Shown: piece by piece, positions 5,820 to 14,686 of the stretch | Layout of the letters: every line of letters starts with the position of its first letter | Numbering within the stretch: position 1 is the stretch's first letter | NCBI GenBank assembly: GCA_964570285.1 | Contig: CAZMXP010000079.1 | Span: 1-14,686, forward strand | Direction of reading: 5' to 3' | DNA: 14,686 bases | From: CAZMXP01 sp964570285 | GTDB lineage: Bacteria; Planctomycetota; PLA2 | The notes under the pieces: generated by a model | Told to the model about the DNA's origin: nothing | Seen by the model: only the letters and a program-made list of their open reading frames with translations | Database searches by the model: none | Position numbers and translations under genes: made by a program

Positions 5820-7076
5820 TTACAGGCCGATGTCACGGCGGAAGTGGCCCCCCTCGAAGCGGATCCGCTCCACCGCCTGGTAGGCCCGCTCCCGGGCGGC
5901 GGGGAGGTCGTCGCCCAGCGCGGTCACGCCGAGCACGCGCCCGCCCGAGGTGACGATCTCGGCGCCCCGGCGCAGCGTGCCCGCGTGGAAGACCTGAAGG
6001 TCGGGCCCCGTCTCGACCTCGTCGAGGCCCGAGATGACGCGGCCGACCTTCGTCGGGCCGGGGTAGCCCTCGCTCGCCATGACGACGCAGCAGGCGGGGC
6101 GCTCGTCGTAGGAGAGGTCGATCTCGTCCAGATTGCCGTCGAGCACCGCCTCGAGAATGTCCAGCAGGCCGCCCTTGAGGCGCATCAGCACCGGCTGCGC
6201 CTCCGGGTCGCCGAGCCGCACGTTGAACTCGATCACCTTCGGGCCGCCCTTGGTCAGCATCAGCCCGGCGTAGAGGAGCCCCTTGTAGGTGCGCCCCTCG
6301 CGGTTCATCGCGTGCACGACCGGCACGAGGATCTGGCCGACGACCTGGTCCATGATCGCCGGCGTCAGCCGCGGCGTGGGGCTGTAGGCCCCCATGCCCC
6401 CCGTATTCGGCCCCTCGTCTCCGTCTCGGACCCGCTTGTAGTCCCTCGCCGAAGGCAGCACCGCGATCGTCTGCCCGTCGGTGAGCGCGAAGACCGAGGC
6501 CTCCTCCCCTTGCAGGTACTCCTCGATGAGCACGCGGTGGCCGCTCGCGCCGAAGCGCTCCTCCTTGAAGCAGGCCTCCAGCGCCGCAGTCGCCTCGGCG
6601 AAGTCGTGCACGATGAAGACGCCCTTGCCCGCGGCGAGGCCGTCGGCCTTGACCACCATCGGGAAGTCGGCCCCCTCGAGGTAGCGGCGGCAGCGCTCGA
6701 AGTCGTCGAAGGGGCGCGCGACGGCGGTCGGGATCATGTACTGCGTCATGATCCGCTTGCTGAAGATCTTCGACCCCTCGAGTTCGGCCGCCCCCTGCCG
6801 CGGGCCGAAGACCCTCAGGCCCTCCGCCTCGAAGCGGTCCACGATGCCGCGGCAGAGCGGGTCCTCGGGGCCGACCACCGTGAGCCCGATGCCCACCTCC
6901 TTCGCGAAGCCGACGAGCCGCTCGATGTCGGTCGCCCCGATGTCGACGCACTGCGCGATCGCCCCGATCCCCGCGTTCCCAGGCGCGCAGAAGACCTCGC
7001 TCACCCGCGACGACTTCGCGAGGCTCCAGCAGAGCGCATGCTCGCGCCCGCCGCCTCCGACAACCAGCACCTTCAT
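5820..7076 (-). CDS. purD: phosphoribosylamine-glycine ligase (GAR synthetase)
   Basis: A 418-residue ATP-grasp enzyme that joins glycine to 5-phosphoribosylamine in the second step of de novo purine synthesis. Visible motifs are VLVVGGGGREHAL at residues 3-15, GPEDPL at 69-74, the ATP-binding KADGLAAGKGV at 143-153, NTGGMGAYSP at 224-233 and EFNVRLGDPEAQ at 283-294, where the usual RFGDPE reads RLGDPE. The start is ATG 7074-7076, where the conserved N-terminus begins; the upstream in-frame extension is repeat sequence. A possible -10 TACACT at 7086-7091 would give a leader of only a few nucleotides. It heads the co-directional run down to 2277. Confidence 0.96.
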   Translation of the reverse strand: MKVLVVGGGGREHALCWSLAKSSRVSEVFCAPGNAGIGAIAQCVDIGATDIERLVGFAKEVGIGLTVVGPEDPLCRGIVDRFEAEGLRVFGPRQGAAELEGSKIFSKRIMTQYMIPTAVARPFDDFERCRRYLEGADFPMVVKADGLAAGKGVFIVHDFAEATAALEACFKEERFGASGHRVLIEEYLQGEEASVFALTDGQTIAVLPSARDYKRVRDGDEGPNTGGMGAYSPTPRLTPAIMDQVVGQILVPVVHAMNREGRTYKGLLYAGLMLTKGGPKVIEFNVRLGDPEAQPVLMRLKGGLLDILEAVLDGNLDEIDLSYDERPACCVVMASEGYPGPTKVGRVISGLDEVETGPDLQVFHAGTLRRGAEIVTSGGRVLGVTALGDDLPAARERAYQAVERIRFEGGHFRRDIGL

Positions 7077-7445
7077 GAGTCCCGTAGTGTACCCCACCGC
7101 CCCCTCGCGGCGCTCCGCGAGCGATGGAGTTGGAGTTGGCCGCCGGCATGCGGGCGCGGAACTCGCGGGACGAAGGCGGGCACCCGGCATGCGGCTCCGG
7201 CCGCAAACCTACTGGGTTGTTTCGGGGGGTCCGCGTCGCTTCGCTCCGCGAACGATCAACTTGGAGTTGACCGCCGGCGTGCGGGCGCGGGACTCGCGCG
7301 ACGAAGGCGGGAACTCGCGCGCGCGGTTCCGGCCGCAAACCTACTTGATTGTTTCGGGGGGTCCGCGTCGCTTCGCTCCGCTCCCCCCCCGAACCCCCCG
7401 GTCGCGGCGACCACCCCTCGCCATCCCGCCCCGCTCCCGCGCTAG
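7077..7445. repeat. intergenic region with a roughly 131-bp tandem duplication
   Basis: Two copies of a non-coding unit of about 120 bp lie at 7130-7249 and 7261-7381. Each starts ttggagttg, contains ccggccgcaaacctact and ttgtttcggggggtccgcg, and ends cttcgctccgc. The right portion is nearly identical while the middle has diverged. Open frames through it are shifting and repetitive, so I call it non-coding. Between purD and the first copy sits a 7-bp hairpin, ctcgcgg/ccgcgag, at 7104-7121. The stretch after the second copy is C-rich and otherwise featureless. Confidence 0.7.
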
Positions 7446-7514
7446 TCCCCGAAAGTGATGCGCGCCTGACGCCCCCGCCCCCCCCGCGGTACAATCGCGC
7501 ATCACTTTCGGGGA
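7446..7514. repeat. 19-bp perfect inverted repeat flanking the tRNA-Pro promoter
   Basis: tccccgaaagtgatgcgcg (7446-7464) is the exact reverse complement of 7496-7514. The right arm covers the tRNA-Pro leader and its first six bases. The 31-bp interval between the arms holds the promoter. Confidence 0.85.
7466..7495 (+). promoter_or_regulatory. promoter of tRNA-Pro
   Basis: -35 CTGACG (7466-7471, 4 of 6), 18-bp spacer, -10 TACAAT (7490-7495, 5 of 6). Transcription would begin near 7502, about 7 nt before the tRNA. Confidence 0.6.
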
Positions 7515-7583
7515 GTAGCTGCAACGGTAGAGCGGAACTTTTGGGGGGTTCAGGTGTGGGTTCGACTCCCACCTCCCCGACCA
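7509..7583 (+). tRNA. tRNA-Pro (anticodon TGG)
   Basis: Acceptor CGGGGAG (7509-7515) pairs with CTCCCCG (7573-7579), followed by discriminator A and an encoded CCA (7581-7583). The anticodon stem GAACT/GGTTC encloses the loop TTTGGGG, anticodon TGG with G37. The T-arm is GTGGG-TTCGACT-CCCAC. The C1-G72 pair and A73 agree with proline identity. One D-stem position is a G-G mismatch, so the D-arm is slightly irregular. Confidence 0.88.
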
Positions 7584-7588
7584 CCCCT

Positions 7589-7624
7589 CCCGCGGCCTCC
7601 GGGCGCGAGAGGTCTCGCCGCGGG
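7589..7624. terminator. nested hairpin between convergent tRNA-Pro and kinase genes
   Basis: CCCGCGG (7589-7595) pairs with CCGCGGG (7618-7624), and inside it GCGAG (7605-7609) pairs with CTCGC (7614-7618, sharing one base). It sits between the tRNA-Pro 3' end and the kinase stop codon at 7625, so it could terminate both. No T-tract. Confidence 0.45.
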
Positions 7625-10906
<3,282 letters not shown>

Positions 10907-10977
10907 GGGGCTCTCTCCGGGTGTAGGAATCCTATCCATCCCCAATGCGCCATCCGCGTGGGATTTGTCTCGCCGGG

Positions 10978-11535
10978 CTACCCCTCAAGCCCCTCCCGGA
11001 GCCACGCGCGGGCGTACTTCCAGCTCCGATAGGCCACGGGCCGGGAGAGCCCCAGCACGTTTCCAGCCTCCTCGACCGAGAGGCCGCCGAAGAGGTGCAG
11101 GTGGGCGACGCGCGCCGCGGTGGGATCCTCGCTCCCCAACCGGACGAGCAGTTCATCGAGCGAGAGGACCAGATCGGGGTCCGTCGCGATGGAGTCGGCC
11201 TGGTCGATCAGTTCGAGCCGGACACGCCCGCCGCCGCGCTTCAGGCGACCGTCCCGGCGGGCGGCCTCCACCAAGATGCGCCGCATCGCCTCGGCCGCGG
11301 CGGCGAAGAAGTGGCCCCGGTGGTCCCACGCCCCCCCCGCGCCCCCCCCACCCACGAGCCGCAGATAGGCCTCGTGCACGAGCGCGGTCGCCTGCAGCGT
11401 CTGCCCCGGCTTCTCGCGGGCGAGTTTCGCCGCCGCGAGCTTCCTCAGCTCGTCGTAGACCAGCGGCAGCAGCGCCTCCGCCGCCTTGGGATCACCCTGT
11501 CCGATGGCCGAGAGGATGCGCGAGACGTCGCTCAT
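10978..11535 (-). CDS. ECF-like RNA polymerase sigma factor (TIGR02999-type)
   Basis: A 185-residue protein from ATG 11533-11535 with AGGGAG upstream. Region 2 covers about residues 22-60 (LLPLVYDELRKLA, then ATALVHEAYLRL). Region 4 covers about 151-180, with the helix-turn-helix GLSVEEAGNVLGLSRPVAYRSW. The pattern A.KLAREKPGQTLQATALVHEAYLRL matches the planctomycete and acidobacterial sigma-70 family usually found beside Ser/Thr kinases. No anti-sigma gene is present; control by the downstream kinase is plausible from the arrangement but is not proven by sequence. The region 2-4 linker contains a Gly-rich patch coded by a G/C run. Confidence 0.9.
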   Translation of the reverse strand: MSDVSRILSAIGQGDPKAAEALLPLVYDELRKLAAAKLAREKPGQTLQATALVHEAYLRLVGGGGAGGAWDHRGHFFAAAAEAMRRILVEAARRDGRLKRGGGRVRLELIDQADSIATDPDLVLSLDELLVRLGSEDPTAARVAHLHLFGGLSVEEAGNVLGLSRPVAYRSWKYARAWLREGLEG

Positions 11536-11562
11536 GGTGGCGGACTCCCTGCGATCGGGTCG

Positions 11563-11568
11563 ATTGTA
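11563..11568 (-). promoter_or_regulatory. possible -10 box for the sigma factor gene
   Basis: TACAAT on the minus strand, the same hexamer as the tRNA-Pro -10, lies 27 nt before the sigma factor ATG. The best -35 at 18-bp spacing, GAGACG, is weak. Confidence 0.4.
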
Positions 11569-11653
11569 GCCCGCGGGCGAGGCGCGCGTCTCTCGCGTGG
11601 TACCATGGGCGCACCCGAACCGGCGCGCGCCGTTCCTTCCAGAGGAACGTGCC

Positions 11654-12067
11654 ATGAGAGGTCTCCCCCTACCGCAAGATGAGCGCCCCGGACTGACGCC
11701 GCTCGTCGACATCGCCTTCCTGATCCTGATCTTCTTCATGACGCTGCCGATGAAGCAGCTCGACGGCAAGCTGCTGATGCAACTCCCCAAGCACGGGATG
11801 AGCCCCGTGCCGAGCGAGCCGCCGCCGAAGGTGACGATCCGCGTCCGCGAGGGGCCGCTCTACCTCCTCGGCCAGCACCGCGCCGCCCGCGCCGGCGAAC
11901 TCGCCCCGCTGATCCGCAGGCTCGGCCCCGAGAACGTCTACGAGATCGACGCGACGCCGCAGGTCGCCTACGCCTCCGTCATCTCGCTCGTGGATGTGCT
12001 CGCCGCGCTCGACTGCACGCGCGTCCAGGTGACGGGAGTCCGGGGGGGGCCGGGGGGGCGGCGGTAG
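11654..12067 (+). CDS. ExbD/TolR-like biopolymer transport protein
   Basis: A 137-residue protein from ATG 11654, with AGAGGA 8 nt upstream. The N-terminus is short and cytosolic. A single membrane helix, TPLVDIAFLILIFFMTLPM (residues 15-33), carries D19, the position of the essential proton-binding Asp of ExbD/TolR. The rest is a periplasmic domain (PKVTIRVREGPLYLLGQ, EIDATPQVAYASVISLVDVLAAL). The family couples the proton gradient, with ExbB/TolQ, to outer-membrane energy transfer. No exbB/tolQ or tonB gene is adjacent, so it may work with a partner encoded elsewhere. It is divergent from the sigma factor gene. Confidence 0.88.
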   Translation: MRGLPLPQDERPGLTPLVDIAFLILIFFMTLPMKQLDGKLLMQLPKHGMSPVPSEPPPKVTIRVREGPLYLLGQHRAARAGELAPLIRRLGPENVYEIDATPQVAYASVISLVDVLAALDCTRVQVTGVRGGPGGRR

Positions 12068-12076
12068 CGGCGGGAG

Positions 12077-12169
12077 GAGGCTGAAGGCTGGAGGCCGTAG
12101 ACTGAAGGGAGGATCGCGGTGTGCGGTCGCGCCCACAGGCGAGCCCTTCGGCCTACAGCCTTCAGCCTC
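12077..12169. repeat. imperfect inverted repeat after exbD-like gene
   Basis: gaggctgaaggctg (12077-12090) is exactly complementary to 12156-12169. The pairing continues imperfectly inward (aggccg with cggcct, gaaggg with cccttc), giving arms of about 26-33 nt around a loop of about 35 nt. It may be a terminator or a dispersed intergenic repeat. Confidence 0.55.
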
Positions 12170-12185
12170 AAGCCTGCTACGCCCC

Positions 12186-12262
12186 GCCCCGGTAGCTCAA
12201 CTGGATAGAGCATCGGACTTCGAATCCGACGGTTGGGGGTTCGAATCCCTCCCGGGGTGCCA
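12186..12262 (+). tRNA. tRNA-Arg (anticodon TCG)
   Basis: Acceptor GCCCCGG pairs with CCGGGGT (G1-U72 wobble), discriminator G, encoded CCA at 12260-12262. The anticodon arm TCGGA-CTTCGAA-TCCGA gives TCG; the T-arm is GGGGG-TTCGAAT-CCCTC. Confidence 0.94.
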
Positions 12263-12287
12263 ACGCCCGTCGACGCCGGCACGGGCG

Positions 12288-12289
<2 letters not shown>
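12262..12289. terminator. 9-bp hairpin between the two tRNA-Arg genes
   Basis: aacgcccgt (12262-12270) and acgggcgtt (12281-12289) are exact reverse complements around a 10-nt loop, directly after the first tRNA-Arg. The integrase stop codon (12288-12290, minus strand) falls in the right arm. Confidence 0.5.
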
Positions 12290-13655
<1,366 letters not shown>

Positions 13656-13659
13656 CGGG

Positions 13660-13848
13660 TCAACTCCTCTTGCGGGCGAGCGCCCGCGCAACGCATCCGG
13701 CGATGAAGGCGGAGAGAGGAACCCCCTCGGCCTCGGCGTGCTTGACGACGGCGCGATGGAGCGGCCCCGGAAACGCGAGCGAGAAGCGCACGGCGCGATC
13801 CTCGGGGCGCTTGGGGGGCCTGCCCATCCGGGCCTTCGGTTTCTTCAT
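13660..13848 (-). CDS. small ribbon-helix-helix-like protein, possible excisionase/regulator
   Basis: A 62-residue basic protein from ATG 13846-13848 (MKKPKARMGRPPKRPED). The segment DRAVRFSLAFPGPLHRAVVKHAEAEGVPLSAFIAGCVARAL has a strand followed by two helices, as in CopG/Arc-type DNA-binding proteins. An in-frame ATG at 13860 exists, but the -10 box (13859-13864) covers it, so 13848 is preferred. The stop codon lies 4 nt before the integrase ATG, so the two are translated together. Being in front of an integrase, it may regulate it or act in excision; an antitoxin role is possible but no toxin is seen. Confidence 0.68.
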   Translation of the reverse strand: MKKPKARMGRPPKRPEDRAVRFSLAFPGPLHRAVVKHAEAEGVPLSAFIAGCVARALARKRS

Positions 13849-13858
13849 GGCGTCGAGC

Positions 13859-13887
13859 ATTCTACTTTCGTTCCTACGCTATGTCAA
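13859..13887 (-). promoter_or_regulatory. strong sigma70-type promoter of the RHH-integrase pair
   Basis: On the minus strand a perfect -35 TTGACA (13882-13887), 17-bp spacer, -10 TAGAAT (13859-13864, 5 of 6). The expected start near 13851-13853 is only a few nucleotides before the ATG at 13848. Confidence 0.72.
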
Positions 13888-13949
13888 GGGGGGGGACGGG
13901 TTCGGGTGGGCCGGGTGATGGGAGCCTCGCGCGCGGGGGGTGTAGTAGG

Positions 13950-13973
13950 TGGATACATGGATTCTTGGATACT
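13950..13973 (+). repeat. three tandem 8-bp TGGATWCW repeats
   Basis: tggataca, tggattct and tggatact lie head to tail at 13950, 13958 and 13966. They are upstream of the RHH/integrase promoter and downstream of the replication ATPase gene. They could be a binding array for the RHH-like protein, integrase arm sites or iterons. The rest of 13888-14025 shows nothing I can name. Confidence 0.6.
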
Positions 13974-14025
13974 TCGCCCCGCAAGCGAACAGTCCAACTC
14001 TCCAACCCCACGAAAGACGGGGGGC

Positions 14026-14685
14026 TCATAGCGTGGGGTCCTCCCCCGTCGAGCCCGCCCTATAAGTGTCCGCTACGTCGTCGAGAGCGGCAGCGTGAGC
14101 GGCGAGCGCCCAGAATGTCCGGTTGCGCTTGGTTGCGGCGCTCTTTGCCGTCCGGGTGAGGATCGCGCCACGGCCCTTCAGGATGCCCCGCGCGCGGTTG
14201 ATGGTGCCAGCCGTGAACCCCTCCGCCACACACTCCGCCGTGAGGTCCTCCGCCGAGAGAACCCCGGAGGCGAGCGATTCGAGGATGGCGGCCTCCGCCC
14301 GCTGCTTCTGCGTCCGCTCGTGCGGTGCCGCGTCGAGGGCTTGCCGTTCCGTGAAGCCCGGATCGGCGCGCCATGCTCCGATGATGCCGCCCTCGATGCC
14401 GTCGAGGGCGGCGGTTGCGATGCTGAACCCGAAGGGCCGGGGCATGATTCGCGCGTGCGATGCCTTCAGGCAAAACACCCCGAAGTCCCTCGGGGCCTCT
14501 GCTTCGTCGGCGTTGGGGTCCTCCGCTTCCTTTTGTCGGATGACGTAGCAGGAACGGAAGGAACCGAACGTGCTCGCGGCCCCGTAGGGCGCGTCGTGCC
14601 GGTTGTGCCCCTTGCCCTTCTTCGCGTGAACAAGAGCCAGGATGCAACATCCATACTCCGCCGCGACGCTTGCAAGCTCGGCGGT
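14026..14685 (-). CDS. RepA-like replication ATPase, C-terminal part (gene continues beyond the window)
   Basis: The frame is open from the right edge to the stop at 14026-14028, about 219 residues; the N-terminus with the Walker A motif lies outside the window. The visible part begins with a RecA-fold segment: TAELASVAAEYGCCILALVHAKKGKG looks like the strand after the Walker B region with a sensor His. Then APYGAASTFGSFRSCYVIRQ and FCLKASHARIMPRPFGFSI follow, the layout of mobile-element replication ATPases (GSIAFxxxARSVxxV, then KxNLxxxPxxLxFxI). The C-terminal 100 residues (TQKQRAEAAILESLASGVLSAEDLTAECVAEGF, then INRARGILKGRGA) look like a winged helix that binds DNA. Such proteins act in initiation or helicase loading in integrative elements. 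Assignment is from pattern only. Confidence 0.66.
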   Translation of the reverse strand, partial: TAELASVAAEYGCCILALVHAKKGKGHNRHDAPYGAASTFGSFRSCYVIRQKEAEDPNADEAEAPRDFGVFCLKASHARIMPRPFGFSIATAALDGIEGGIIGAWRADPGFTERQALDAAPHERTQKQRAEAAILESLASGVLSAEDLTAECVAEGFTAGTINRARGILKGRGAILTRTAKSAATKRNRTFWALAAHAAALDDVADTYRAGSTGEDPTL

Positions 14686-14686
14686 T

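Noticed and set aside
7085..7445. A protein-coding gene in the region between purD and tRNA-Pro
   Set aside because: The open frames repeat because of the tandem DNA duplication, lack start signals and match no fold I know.
7509..7583. tRNA-Gln (TTG) reading of the plus-strand tRNA
   Set aside because: Shifting the anticodon loop by one base breaks the anticodon stem; only the TGG reading gives five pairs, and C1-G72 with A73 fits proline.
13950..13973. CRISPR array
   Set aside because: Units are 8 bp with no spacers.

Overview
The window is GC-rich bacterial DNA (by eye roughly two thirds G+C) and is densely coded, mostly on the minus strand. The best clue to the host is the pair at 7625-11535: a very long Ser/Thr kinase with a membrane segment and TPR repeats, next to a small ECF-type sigma factor of the kind abundant in Planctomycetota. 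I infer a planctomycete or a similar high-GC environmental lineage. No ribosomal RNA or other taxonomic marker is present to confirm it.

Layout. (1) 1-1160: a minus-strand hypothetical gene that ends abruptly, a non-coding stretch with repeats and a perfect 16-bp hairpin, and tRNA-Ser(CGA). (2) 1267-1872: a plus-strand thioredoxin-fold gene with an in-frame TGA exactly where the first active-site cysteine should be. The result is a U-x-x-C motif followed at once by a 14-bp hairpin. I read this as a selenoprotein, and it is the main discovery of the window. A conventional caller would start the gene at 1387, inside the hairpin loop, and lose the active site. (3) 1885-2196: an AbrB-type regulator with its own promoter. 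(4) 7076 down to 2277: a tight co-directional minus-strand run purD, STN-domain protein, Fur-family regulator, tadA, VanZ-like protein, aldose epimerase and AsmA-like protein, with two 4-nt GTGA overlaps and one 17-nt overlap. It is probably one housekeeping transcription unit or a few. (5) 7077-7583: an intergenic region with a roughly 131-bp tandem duplication, a promoter flanked by a 19-bp inverted repeat, and tRNA-Pro(TGG). (6) 11535 down to 7625: the sigma factor and receptor-like kinase, probably a signalling pair. (7) 11654-12067: a lone ExbD/TolR-like gene. (8) 12186-12387: two nearly identical tRNA-Arg genes, TCG and TCT. (9) 12288 to the right edge: the left end of an integrative element. 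It carries a tyrosine integrase whose reading frame runs antisense through tRNA-Arg(TCT), a small ribbon-helix-helix-like protein coupled to it, three 8-bp tandem repeats, and the C-terminal part of a RepA-like replication ATPase.

The chromosome/element boundary therefore lies in or next to the tRNA-Arg pair. Two small DNA-binding genes, the AbrB-type one and the RHH-like one, share a striking layout: TTGACA, a 17-bp spacer, and a -10 box only about 10 nt before the chosen ATG. This implies very short or leaderless mRNAs.
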